From: DASXZH01 sp036502005
Lineage (GTDB): Bacteria > Armatimonadota > Fimbriimonadia > Fimbriimonadales > Fimbriimonadaceae
Direction: 5' to 3'
DNA length: 64,000 nucleotides
NCBI GenBank assembly: GCA_036502005.1
Contig: DASXZH010000090.1
Span: 62,001 to 126,000 of the forward strand
The notes beneath the pieces are model-generated. The model was not told where the DNA came from. It did no database searches and saw only the letters and a list, made by a program, of their open reading frames with translations. The position numbers and the translations under genes were made by a program. The first letter of the stretch is position 1. Every line of letters starts with the position of its first letter. Of this stretch, positions 1 through 7,943 are shown one piece after another.

Positions 1-251
1 CCCCAAAGCAGGGTTGCGCCGAGTTTAATAGGGAAATCCGCCGCCTCCACTTTGTCCCAAACTCCCATTTCGGCGAGGATGGATGAGATGCCCGGCAGTT
101 GGCTTTCGCCAACGTGGTCACGCGGGAAAGCCTCTTTCTCAAAAATGTGAACCGAAAGGGAGGGCGCGTACTTCCTGAGCAAGGCAGCGGTGGTAGACCC
201 TCCGGGGCCGCCGCCAATGATTGCCACATCGCAATTTAGATCATTTCCCAT
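1..251 (-). CDS. FAD-dependent oxidoreductase, halogenase-like (3' part outside window)
   Basis: Only the first 83 codons are inside the window; the gene continues past base 1. The translation starts MGNDLNCDVAIIGGGPGG, a Rossmann FAD-binding GxGxxG strand at residues 9-17, followed by HIFEKEAFPRDHVGESQLPG. The FPRxHVGESxLP stretch is typical of flavin-dependent tryptophan/phenolic halogenases and related geranylgeranyl-reductase-like monooxygenases, and a KLGAT segment at about residue 77 also fits that group. Whether it halogenates cannot be said, because the later WxWxIP motif of true halogenases lies outside the window. It is divergent from the MFS gene at 384 and shares a 132-bp gap with it. 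Confidence 0.8.
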   Translation of the reverse strand, partial: MGNDLNCDVAIIGGGPGGSTTAALLRKYAPSLSVHIFEKEAFPRDHVGESQLPGISSILAEMGVWDKVEAADFPIKLGATLLW

Positions 252-383
252 GGATGATGTGACCGAAATATACCCCTGAGATTAGATTCAATCTGATACC
301 CGGATTAGCCCCACCAGTAGTAAACTAATTAACTCCACGGGCATCGCGCATGCACGGTTACACTTCACTCCTAGGAGCCAAAG

Positions 384-1682
384 GTGGACCACCCAAAAAG
401 CACGACGCGAAGCCGCATCCAGACCGACAGTTTTTATCTGATCGTTCTCTTCATCTTTCTCGGCATCTTTGCGACCACATTGCCACAGCCGCAGGTTTTG
501 GGCAAGATACCGCTCCAGAATTTACTCAAGTCCAAGCTGGACGTGTCGGCATCGCAAATGGCCTGGTTCTTCTTGGCCTGCAACCTGTTTTGGTATCTCA
601 TGCCATTGGCAGGCATCCTCACAGATGCCTTTCCCATTTTTGGCACGCGAAGAAGGCATTACGCGCTCATAAGTGCAACCCTTGCCGCACTTAGTTGGGG
701 CGCGCTCGCCTTCGTTCCTCGCACCTTTAACTGGCTGCTAATCTCTTGCATCGTCATCAACCTTTTCATGGTGATGATGTCGACTGTGACGGGCGCCGTC
801 CTCGTCGAAATCGGGCAATCTACCGGCTCAGTCGGGCGGCTGACGGCTGTGAAGCAGTTTGCGACAAACTTTGGGAATCTTATTCAAGGCCCGCTCGGCG
901 GTTTGCTTGCCACCGGTGCGCTAGGTTTGGCTTGCGGCGTTAATGGTGCCTTTCTCGTTTGCGTGATCCCGGCGACCTACTTCATCCTTAAAGAAAAACC
1001 TTTTAAGCAAAATCGCCAAGCCTATTTTCACAATGCCGGTGGTCAGATCAAGACAATAGGTCTCTCCAAAACTTTCTGGTGGGCGCTGGTTTTCATCACC
1101 CTCTTTTACTTTGCTCCGGGTTTTACCACCCTCCTTTACTACCGCCAAACGGACATTCTGAAGCTCGATCAGCTCCATATTGGCTACTTGACCGCCTTTG
1201 GCGGATTCGGTGGGCTCTTGGGTGCTGTGCTCTATGGATGGGCAACCCGAAGGTTCAACCTGAAGTCGCTTTTGATTTTTGCGATCGTCACCGCTGCCCT
1301 CGCGACCTTTATGTATCTCACCTATGACAGCTACCCCAAGGCGATCTTGACCGATTTCTCGAACGGCTTTTTCTTCGGTTTTGCGGAGGTCGCGTTTATC
1401 GATCTTGCGGCCCGTGCAACCCCGGTCGGGTGCGAGGGCCTCGGCTATTCGCTTATGTTGAGTTTCCGAAACATGGCCCTTTACGGCGCTGATTTTCTTG
1501 GGGCAAAGCTGTCCGATGAATACCACTGGACGTGGAAGTCTATGGTCATTCTGAACGGGGGAACGACTGCGGTCGTGATCATCTTGCTGCCATTCATCTC
1601 CAAAGCGATCTTAAGCACAAGGGATATCGGAGTAAACGAGAGCGCGGCCGCCTACGATTCAAGTCGCGCTTCAGAGGCTTAG
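384..1682 (+). CDS. MFS transporter, possibly BT1-like
   Basis: A 432-residue integral membrane protein with about twelve hydrophobic segments, starting near residue 18 (FYLIVLFIFLGIF) and ending at VVIILLPFISKAI. A GTG start is chosen because AGGAG sits 6 nt upstream (373-377). The second half (ATPVGCEGLGYSLMLSFRN) resembles the folate-biopterin transporter (BT1) branch of the major facilitator superfamily, but substrate is not predictable from sequence alone. The 3' end overlaps the convergent GH36 gene by 4 bp (TTAG shared by both stop codons), leaving no room for a terminator. Neighbouring glycosidases make a sugar or glycoside substrate possible; this is inference. Confidence 0.8.
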   Translation: MDHPKSTTRSRIQTDSFYLIVLFIFLGIFATTLPQPQVLGKIPLQNLLKSKLDVSASQMAWFFLACNLFWYLMPLAGILTDAFPIFGTRRRHYALISATLAALSWGALAFVPRTFNWLLISCIVINLFMVMMSTVTGAVLVEIGQSTGSVGRLTAVKQFATNFGNLIQGPLGGLLATGALGLACGVNGAFLVCVIPATYFILKEKPFKQNRQAYFHNAGGQIKTIGLSKTFWWALVFITLFYFAPGFTTLLYYRQTDILKLDQLHIGYLTAFGGFGGLLGAVLYGWATRRFNLKSLLIFAIVTAALATFMYLTYDSYPKAILTDFSNGFFFGFAEVAFIDLAARATPVGCEGLGYSLMLSFRNMALYGADFLGAKLSDEYHWTWKSMVILNGGTTAVVIILLPFISKAILSTRDIGVNESAAAYDSSRASEA

Positions 1683-3808
1683 AGTCTGTTGACCAACACG
1701 ATTTGAGAAGTGCCGGGTTCCTTTAAGGTCACCTTTAAGCCAGCGGCCATCAGGTCTTTTCCGCTTGTCGTGTAGTCTGCTTGGCCAGGGTCGACGAAAT
1801 GAACGCGGTATTTGGCTTTGCTGCCTAGGCCAGATAAAAAGTACGAGTGATCTGCCTCCCCTGTAGTGCCCCGGAACGAATAGAGTACGGCTGACTCTTG
1901 GCTTTGAGCAGCGTACTCTATGCCGTCCCAGTTAATGCCGTCGGGCCTTATGGAAACGTGGAACTCGTTGCCATTGCGCACCAATGGCCGCAAGACGGAT
2001 TTGTAAAGTGCGAACTCTTGCTTGGCAGCCGCTTTTTGAGCCTCGCTCCACCTTGTGGGGTCTTGCATGATGCTGCACCAACCCATCAACCCGCTTCTTA
2101 GCATGTTGCGAAACTCAGGGATCGTTTTCGTCGGCATCGCCATCACGTAGCATTCGCACATTGCGGGTGGCATCACGTACGTGATATCGTAAATAGCTCG
2201 CCTATTGGAAAGCGGATCGTAGGAATCAGCGATGCTAAAGTAGCTCGCTCGTTTTGCTGATCCAAAATCGACCTGCCGACCACCATTCACGCAGTTTTCA
2301 AACATGAGGTTGGGAAACTCCTTCCGAATGGCGTCATACACGGCGTAATAACCGAGGGTTGCACGATAGGCCGTATCCGTCTTGCTGGCTGTGTGAGAGT
2401 GATCGGTTTGAACGCACGAGTCAACGATCATCTGCTGATCGTGCTCAAGCATGTCGAGGTGATTCTCTCGAATCTCCTTTTCGAGCAACTGAACGCACCA
2501 TTTTTGCGCATCTTCGTCAGAGAGGCAAAGGTTCGCGCCCGTGTAGTCGGCCGGCTTCCAATCTTTCGGGTAGTTGTCGGCAAACCAGTCCGGATGAGAT
2601 CGAATATTGAGAACGTGGCTTGGATCCGTCGAGTCGTCCCCTAAACCGCCCTGAGTCCAACCTACCCATAGCCCAAAATGCAGGCCCAGAGCATGAGCCG
2701 CGTCTGCTATGGGTGCGACTCCGTTCGGAAACTTGGCGGGGTTTGGCCTCCAATCGCCAACGCTTCGAAACCAGCCGGCATCAATGTGGAACTGCTCCAT
2801 TCCTAAATCAGCCGCTTGATGGAGCATGGCTTTAGCCATGGCTTCATTTATTCCCATATCGCTGCCCCAGGTGTTCTGGTTCAGCAAAGGGTAATTGGCG
2901 TCGTGCGAATCTGGACGAAGACTGGAATCCACCCAATGCTTCAACTGATTGCAGCCGTTCTCAAACTGACCTTTAAAGCAGCCTACGAAGGCGGTTGGCA
3001 ACACATAGTTTTCATTTGGCTGCAGCCTCGTTTGGAACGCCGGCCCACTGGGATCATCCGGCGAAAGCCCGAGGGACACTTCGTCGCCATTTACTCCAAG
3101 CGGCCGTAAAGTAAGCGAAACACGGCCCGAAAATTCGACCCCGGCATACCAGCCGCCCCCCACAACCTCATCGAACATCGACAGCCAGGGAACCGGGCTG
3201 CGATCTTCCCACTTGGTTGAGTAGGCCCTTGCATCGCTCATATAAGGTTCCGAGTTCACCGCGAGTTGAAACCCTTCGCCGACGTTCAGCTGGTGTACAC
3301 CAAATGGGCTTGGTTTACCTGCCGCCTTTTCCACCCACCAGGCTTGCAAAGCATGAGAAGCTGGCCGCTGCAAGCTCCACAACAGAGTGCTTTGTAAAGG
3401 CAGTAAAACCTGCTTACCGGTCTCGTTGTGAATCGAAAGCGTATGCTCGATCGGACCGCTTGGGCCAAGGTGCCAAGAGGAAACGGCAGACAGGCGGATG
3501 GGATCTGCCTGAAACGTAAACGTAGCAGTTCTCGCCGTGGCAGAGGACTTCACCAAGTGCCAGGAAAGCTTTATAGTCTTGCCGTCCATTTCGGCAGAAG
3601 CAACTAAATGTGTGCCAACGCTTCCGTCGGCCCAGGAACCATGTCCAATCCTTTCTTGCAGGCGATCGACCTTGATGCCATCGGAGATTGATTCCAGCCG
3701 AACTTCGACATCGCTATTCTTAAGTTCAACTATCGAAGGGCTGTGATGAGTAGGCACCTGCGTTGCAGACAGAGAAGCTAGAGCGAGAAGCATTAGTTGT
3801 GTGTTCAT
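1679..3808 (-). CDS. Secreted alpha-galactosidase, GH36 type
   Basis: A 709-residue protein with an N-terminal hydrophobic signal (MNTQLMLLALASLSATQV). An N-terminal beta-sandwich is followed by a TIM barrel with melibiase-type signatures: FHIDAGWF near residue 340, GLHFGLWVGW, LDMLEHDQ near 450 (the Asp aligns with the GH36 nucleophile of the KWD motif) and SIADSYDPLSNRR near 527 (candidate acid/base Asp). GH36/GH27 enzymes hydrolyse terminal alpha-galactosides such as galactomannan side chains. It is the last gene of a leftward operon; its ATG overlaps the stop of the sulfotransferase gene by 4 bp. The strict KWDMNR consensus is not kept, so another alpha-glycoside is possible. Confidence 0.85.
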   Translation of the reverse strand: MNTQLMLLALASLSATQVPTHHSPSIVELKNSDVEVRLESISDGIKVDRLQERIGHGSWADGSVGTHLVASAEMDGKTIKLSWHLVKSSATARTATFTFQADPIRLSAVSSWHLGPSGPIEHTLSIHNETGKQVLLPLQSTLLWSLQRPASHALQAWWVEKAAGKPSPFGVHQLNVGEGFQLAVNSEPYMSDARAYSTKWEDRSPVPWLSMFDEVVGGGWYAGVEFSGRVSLTLRPLGVNGDEVSLGLSPDDPSGPAFQTRLQPNENYVLPTAFVGCFKGQFENGCNQLKHWVDSSLRPDSHDANYPLLNQNTWGSDMGINEAMAKAMLHQAADLGMEQFHIDAGWFRSVGDWRPNPAKFPNGVAPIADAAHALGLHFGLWVGWTQGGLGDDSTDPSHVLNIRSHPDWFADNYPKDWKPADYTGANLCLSDEDAQKWCVQLLEKEIRENHLDMLEHDQQMIVDSCVQTDHSHTASKTDTAYRATLGYYAVYDAIRKEFPNLMFENCVNGGRQVDFGSAKRASYFSIADSYDPLSNRRAIYDITYVMPPAMCECYVMAMPTKTIPEFRNMLRSGLMGWCSIMQDPTRWSEAQKAAAKQEFALYKSVLRPLVRNGNEFHVSIRPDGINWDGIEYAAQSQESAVLYSFRGTTGEADHSYFLSGLGSKAKYRVHFVDPGQADYTTSGKDLMAAGLKVTLKEPGTSQIVLVNRL

Positions 3809-5055
3809 GGCTTAGGGGGTCGCAGCTGATCCTGAAGTGCTTTATAGGCCGTGTGGGCATAGTCTCGCCCCGTTTGAAGGAATACATCGGCCTCGAACGT
3901 TGCCCTCTCAATCGGCCGTTCTGGCCGAAGAACCAGATGTACGGCCGGACCATAAGTGATGAGGCGGGAAGAGTCGAGACCAAACGGCTCTGCCTTACAT
4001 TCGCTTCCGAATCGGACTTGGACTTGGACGGCCCCTTCGTTGCTGTCCAGTAGGGAAGGACGCTTAAGATAGACAATCCCCGGCCCATCGTTAAGGGACA
4101 GCCTCACCACGCCGTCGATAACTTGGCAGTTTGTTAGTCTTACTCTGGTCCACTTACAGGGCTGGACAGCGAATTTTGATGGCCTATCTCCAAAGCTCGC
4201 CAACTCCGCCGGAGGGCGATAGCGATACGCAACTAAACGGACCTCCCGTATCCATTCATCCCAGAACTCTTCGATTTCGTCCTGAAACTTGCCGGCGGCA
4301 AATTCTGCCGAGTCCTCTAAGCATTTGCAACAAAGAGCTTGAACCCTGGTTGCCAAGGGATGGGCGTCCAAATTGCAAGTCGAAACAGCGCTGGCAAGGT
4401 TTGGTTTGATCGATTCCGACGCCCTTTCCCATAGCCTTTGTGTTGGCTCCGGAATTGGAAACCGCTTTAAAATCGCTTCCAAGGCTTTGCGGGGTTGCTG
4501 CATAAGCAACGTATGGCTAACAAGTATCAACCGCCTGCTAGGCGTAAAGCGAAGCATGCTTAGCATGTAGTGGATCCAAAGGCCAACGCCTGCATCGAAT
4601 GGAATGAAGTCTTTGCGGTGCAAACTGGCTGCCACTTGCTCTGGATTGCGGACCAATCCAACAAAGCAACCCTCAATGCCATGCGATTCAAAGCATCGCA
4701 AATAGAAGGGAAGAAGGCGCGTCGTTCGAGGGTCTTTCCACCCGGCAAACTCTCGGCCGGAGTAAAGATGTTTCAATAAATCTGCCGTGTGAGATAGCAA
4801 AGACTCCGTGGCAGGAAACTCCTCCCAGTTGTTTGGCAACGCTTGACAGGCATAGTCCGCCATTCCAAACTGAGAAGTCAAGACATCATTTAGCCGAAGT
4901 ATCTGGCTGTTTTCCCAATAGCCCTCTTCGTTGTGAACGCCGGCCGCACGCTGGTCGCCGAGTTCGCCGGGATAGAATCCCAGCCCGTTCAGAGCTTGGA
5001 CAAGGGCAGAAGTGCCGGTTCGATACATCCCGGCAACAATGAGAAGTCGTGGCAT
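3805..5055 (-). CDS. Sulfotransferase family protein
   Basis: 416 residues from ATG at 5055; an in-frame GTG at 5100, directly after the preceding stop codon, would add 15 residues. I prefer 5055 because the first beta-strand and P-loop (LLIVAGMYRTGTSALVQAL) then begin at the N-terminus, as is usual in the family. The 5'-phosphosulfate loop (GMYRTGTS), a WKDPRTTRLLP segment near residue 105 and VGLVRNPEQVAASLHR near 135 (3'-phosphate-binding R/S pattern) indicate a PAPS-dependent sulfotransferase. The C-terminal 120 residues look beta-rich and are not recognised. It is the third gene of the prepilin-lipoprotein-sulfotransferase-GH36 operon. The acceptor is unknown; a glycan or cell-surface component is plausible. 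Confidence 0.8.
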   Translation of the reverse strand: MPRLLIVAGMYRTGTSALVQALNGLGFYPGELGDQRAAGVHNEEGYWENSQILRLNDVLTSQFGMADYACQALPNNWEEFPATESLLSHTADLLKHLYSGREFAGWKDPRTTRLLPFYLRCFESHGIEGCFVGLVRNPEQVAASLHRKDFIPFDAGVGLWIHYMLSMLRFTPSRRLILVSHTLLMQQPRKALEAILKRFPIPEPTQRLWERASESIKPNLASAVSTCNLDAHPLATRVQALCCKCLEDSAEFAAGKFQDEIEEFWDEWIREVRLVAYRYRPPAELASFGDRPSKFAVQPCKWTRVRLTNCQVIDGVVRLSLNDGPGIVYLKRPSLLDSNEGAVQVQVRFGSECKAEPFGLDSSRLITYGPAVHLVLRPERPIERATFEADVFLQTGRDYAHTAYKALQDQLRPPKP

Positions 5056-5100
5056 CCGCCCTAATTCTGAAGTGTTGTGACGGAAAGAACGCGGCGCCAC

Positions 5101-5313
5101 CTAATGGGGCAGATACTTGTTCTCATCCTTCACGTTCATTCCCCTTTTCTTCATGATGGTTTCAAGGCGCTGCTTTGCCACGTCCGGCGGCAGCTTGTTG
5201 AAACTTGAAGACGTTTCAACGGCTTCCTTGCCACTGCAACCAACAAGTATGGTGGCGACGCCAACCGTCGCCACCATAACTAACCAACGAGTTTTTCGTT
5301 TGCCTATTTCCAT
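5101..5313 (-). CDS. Small lipoprotein downstream of prepilin (cassette 1)
   Basis: 70 residues from ATG at 5313, chosen because it gives MEIGKRKTRWL followed by a hydrophobic core and the lipobox LVGC (cysteine near residue 26); an upstream start at 5376 would overlap the prepilin gene. The mature part is only about 45 residues: a Ser/Thr linker, then a short charged helix (PDVAKQRLETIMKKRG). It has a positional counterpart at 30165-30422, also placed between a prepilin and a sulfotransferase gene and also ending in a short helix rich in Lys/Gln/Arg. Function unknown; a periplasmic partner of the prepilin-like protein is a guess from position. Confidence 0.7.
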   Translation of the reverse strand: MEIGKRKTRWLVMVATVGVATILVGCSGKEAVETSSSFNKLPPDVAKQRLETIMKKRGMNVKDENKYLPH

Positions 5314-5335
5314 TGAGTTGTTCGTGCGAAACGAT

Positions 5336-6268
5336 CTAGGGGAAGGCAGTTGTGACATTGCTCTGGTCGAAGTCATACGGCTGAACCGATTTCATCGGGA
5401 TCGCAGTCAGGAACTTCGCATGGCCGTCGAAATACGAACAAACGATTCCGGGCGTTCCATAGCGATAGTTTGTAAAGTCCGAGATGCCCCAGGCTCCCCA
5501 ATCCGCTCCTGGCACGTTGTAAAGGCCCGGAATCTGGGTTGGACCAGGGTTATAGGCTCCTGGCGTAATTGGCAGGGTCTGCTTCGGATTCGAAGGAAGC
5601 GGAATCGTGCTCGACCAACCGTCCCACGAGTAGCCAACGCCATAACCGCCCCCCATCCAGAATTTGGTTCCGGCCGCTTCGAATAGTTGGATCTCTTCGG
5701 CAGTAGCTGGGAGCAGCCCGGCATTAAGCCCTTCTGCGTTAAAGTGCTGGAGGCCATAAACGAAGTTAGTGGTCGCGTAGTTATCAGACCAGCCCGTCTC
5801 GTTCATCAGGTAGCTCATAGAGTAGCCGCCTGTTAGGTTGCCGTCATTCAAATCGGATCCGGCCCAGCCGCAGGTATTGCCTGCTACCGGCCACTCGTTG
5901 GCAGGAGTCTGATAAACGGGGTTGTTGACGATGGCCGCACTTCCGGGTGCTGCCCAGATCTGCTTGCTCTTGATATAGGGGTTAACCTCAGACTGGAAGC
6001 TGTGATTTGCATCGGCCGCAGTCTGGTTGCAAGTTGCTGGGTCAAAAAAGTCGTTGTAGGGCCATTCGGCTACAAAGGTGTCGTCGTAGTCATTCGAATA
6101 CATGATCATCGCAAGCTCTTCTTGCTTCATGTTCGAAAGGCTGCTTGTTTTCTTCGCCGCTGCCTTTGCTTGAGCGAAAACTGGGAAGAGGATGGCTGCT
6201 AAGATCGCAATAATCGCGATCACCACCAAAAGTTCAATTAGCGTAAATGCATGGCGTGTTTTTGACAT
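5336..6268 (-). CDS. Prepilin-type N-terminal cleavage/methylation protein (DUF1559-like), cassette 1
   Basis: 310 residues with a type IV prepilin leader: a short basic start (MSKTRHA), then FTLIELLVVIAIIAILAAIL. Cleavage would be after Ala rather than the usual Gly, with Phe+1 and Glu+5 conserved. The C-terminal part has the SYFDGHAKFL element similar to the H-X9-DG/DUF1559 signature of the large pseudopilin families of Planctomycetes and Armatimonadota. The central region is rich in Gly, Tyr, Trp and Asn. The protein probably enters the inner membrane and is cut by a PilD-like peptidase; whether it forms a fibre is unknown. First gene of a four-gene operon; a paralogue at 30532-31437 starts a second operon of the same design. 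Confidence 0.9.
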   Translation of the reverse strand: MSKTRHAFTLIELLVVIAIIAILAAILFPVFAQAKAAAKKTSSLSNMKQEELAMIMYSNDYDDTFVAEWPYNDFFDPATCNQTAADANHSFQSEVNPYIKSKQIWAAPGSAAIVNNPVYQTPANEWPVAGNTCGWAGSDLNDGNLTGGYSMSYLMNETGWSDNYATTNFVYGLQHFNAEGLNAGLLPATAEEIQLFEAAGTKFWMGGGYGVGYSWDGWSSTIPLPSNPKQTLPITPGAYNPGPTQIPGLYNVPGADWGAWGISDFTNYRYGTPGIVCSYFDGHAKFLTAIPMKSVQPYDFDQSNVTTAFP

Positions 6269-6345
6269 AAGTGCAACTTGTCTCCTGTGACAAAGTGGGC
6301 GATATATATTTAGAATGATACGCGACGTTCTGAAATCTAACCATT

Positions 6346-6359
6346 GTAAAATAGTTTAG
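6346..6359. promoter_or_regulatory. Candidate LacI-family operator
   Basis: GTAAA-ATAG-TTTAG, a near-palindrome about 30 bp upstream of the -10 box of the glycosidase/ABC operon. It resembles GTAAA-CTAC-TTTAC at 13205-13218, between the LacI gene and GH31, so both units could answer to the LacI protein encoded at 12010-13152. Two sites only; the link is inference. Confidence 0.35.
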
Positions 6360-6389
6360 AAGCGGTCCCCTAACATACTGGCTTTAGAC

Positions 6390-6395
6390 TAGAAT
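6390..6395 (+). promoter_or_regulatory. -10 box (TAGAAT) of a leaderless promoter
   Basis: TAGAAT ends 6 nt before the ATG at 6402, so the expected transcription start coincides with the start codon. No Shine-Dalgarno sequence is present. No convincing -35 hexamer is visible. Confidence 0.55.
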
Positions 6396-6401
6396 CTCTC
6401 T

Positions 6402-7943
6402 ATGCTAAGTCCCGAGTTTGATATTGCTCCATCCGCCTGGAAAACAGGGCGATATTTGGAGTGGTATGTGGACGATCCGCTCGTCTCCAAAAACCCCTTC
6501 TTAATGCGCGCTGCAGAGAAGTCGGCACTGCCGGAATTCGAGGCTTCCAAGAGTCTCCTCCCCGATCCTTATGTCAGTTCAGACCCGGTTGCTGTGGATG
6601 CCTATTGGAAGGCTTGGGAACTTGCCTGGAGAAACCTGCGCCAGCCAGCGCCGGAAAGCGGCTTCGTTTCGAACTACATCGATACGGCATTTAACGATTG
6701 CCTTTTCATGTGGGATTCAGCTTTCATTGTTCAGTTCGGGAGGTACGGTGATCGAGCCTTCAGGTTTCAGGGAACGCTCGACAATCTGTATGCGAAGCAG
6801 CACCAGGATGGCTATATCTGCCGCGAGATCCGCACTAGCGACGGGTCGGATCAGTGGCACAGGGGCATCTCTTTTTCAACGGGACCAAACTTGCTGGCTT
6901 GGGCGGAATGGAATCACTTTTTAAACTTCGGCGATTTGGAACGACTCCGGGAGGTCTATTGGCCCCTTGCCGCTTATCATCGCTGGACTCGAAATAACAG
7001 AACCTGGCAAGACGGAAGCTACTGGACCACCGGCTTGGGAAGCGGGATGGACAATATGGGCCGCGTGCCCGAGGGCATGGATCCGGCCAAGCATCATGCT
7101 TGGATGACGTGGACCGACGCCACGTTTCAAGCTGTTCTAAACGCACGAATTCTGGTGAGAATGGCGGAAGTTCTGGGCTTGCCGGATGAGGTCCACGCCA
7201 GCCGCGATGTCGAAGATCTGACCTCTTGGTGCAATGAAAACCTTTGGGACGAATTGGAAGCGTTTTACTTCGACCGGGACCGCGACCACCGTTTGCTGAA
7301 GGTGAAGTCCGTCGCCGGATACTGGGCACTACTTGCAGGTATCGTCCCGCCGGAACGAATCTCAAGGTTCTGCGGACACTTGGCTGATCCGAAATCGTTT
7401 AACCGTCCTCACCGCATTCCCACGCTGGCAGCCGATGCGCCCCAATACGTTCCCGATGGCGGCGATTACTGGTGCGGCGCCGTTTGGGCGCCGACGAACT
7501 ATATGGTCCTTCGCGGGTTGACTGAGGTTGGCCAAGATGACCTCGCCTATGCCATTGCCAAGAACCACCACTCCGTCGTTTGCGATGTGTTTGAGAGGAC
7601 TGGCACGTTCTGGGAAAACTATTCGCCGGAGTCGGCCGATCCGGGAGATCCCGCGAAGCCCGATTTCGTGGGCTGGACAGGGTTGCCTCCGATCGCTGTT
7701 TTCTTGGAATATGTAATTGGGCTTCGCCCCATCGACCCTCTGAAGAATATTCTCTTGTGGGATATCCGGAGAACGGATGCCTTTGGCGTGAAGCGCTATC
7801 CCTTGGGACCGAAGGCTAGTCTCGATTTGGATTGCAAGGCGCGAGGATCCGAATCCGAGGAGCCCCAAGTCGAGGTTCGCTCAAATCAGCCTGCCGAAGT
7901 TCACATCCGATGGCAAAATGGCTCGAAAATCATAAAGGTTTAA
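6402..7943 (+). CDS. Cytoplasmic (alpha/alpha)6-barrel glycoside hydrolase (MGH1/GH63/trehalase-like)
   Basis: 513 residues without a signal peptide. The pattern FMWDSAFIVQFGRYG (about residue 105), a GLGSGMDNMGR segment near 210, WTDATFQAVLNARIL and FWENYSPES near 408 fit the inverting (alpha/alpha)6 enzymes of the GH37/GH63/mannosylglycerate-hydrolase group; Asp in SGMDN and Glu in FWENY are the likely catalytic acid and base. Substrate is uncertain: alpha-glucosides, trehalose-like sugars or glycosylglycerates are all possible. First gene of a rightward operon; its end overlaps the following ABC gene by 34 bp, implying that it acts on the sugar which that ABC system imports. Confidence 0.75.
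   Translation: MLSPEFDIAPSAWKTGRYLEWYVDDPLVSKNPFLMRAAEKSALPEFEASKSLLPDPYVSSDPVAVDAYWKAWELAWRNLRQPAPESGFVSNYIDTAFNDCLFMWDSAFIVQFGRYGDRAFRFQGTLDNLYAKQHQDGYICREIRTSDGSDQWHRGISFSTGPNLLAWAEWNHFLNFGDLERLREVYWPLAAYHRWTRNNRTWQDGSYWTTGLGSGMDNMGRVPEGMDPAKHHAWMTWTDATFQAVLNARILVRMAEVLGLPDEVHASRDVEDLTSWCNENLWDELEAFYFDRDRDHRLLKVKSVAGYWALLAGIVPPERISRFCGHLADPKSFNRPHRIPTLAADAPQYVPDGGDYWCGAVWAPTNYMVLRGLTEVGQDDLAYAIAKNHHSVVCDVFERTGTFWENYSPESADPGDPAKPDFVGWTGLPPIAVFLEYVIGLRPIDPLKNILLWDIRRTDAFGVKRYPLGPKASLDLDCKARGSESEEPQVEVRSNQPAEVHIRWQNGSKIIKV

Noticed and set aside
921..1526. 201-codon open frame antisense to the MFS transporter
   Set aside because: The opposite strand codes a clear membrane protein with a good ribosome-binding site; the antisense product lacks hydrophobic or domain patterns.
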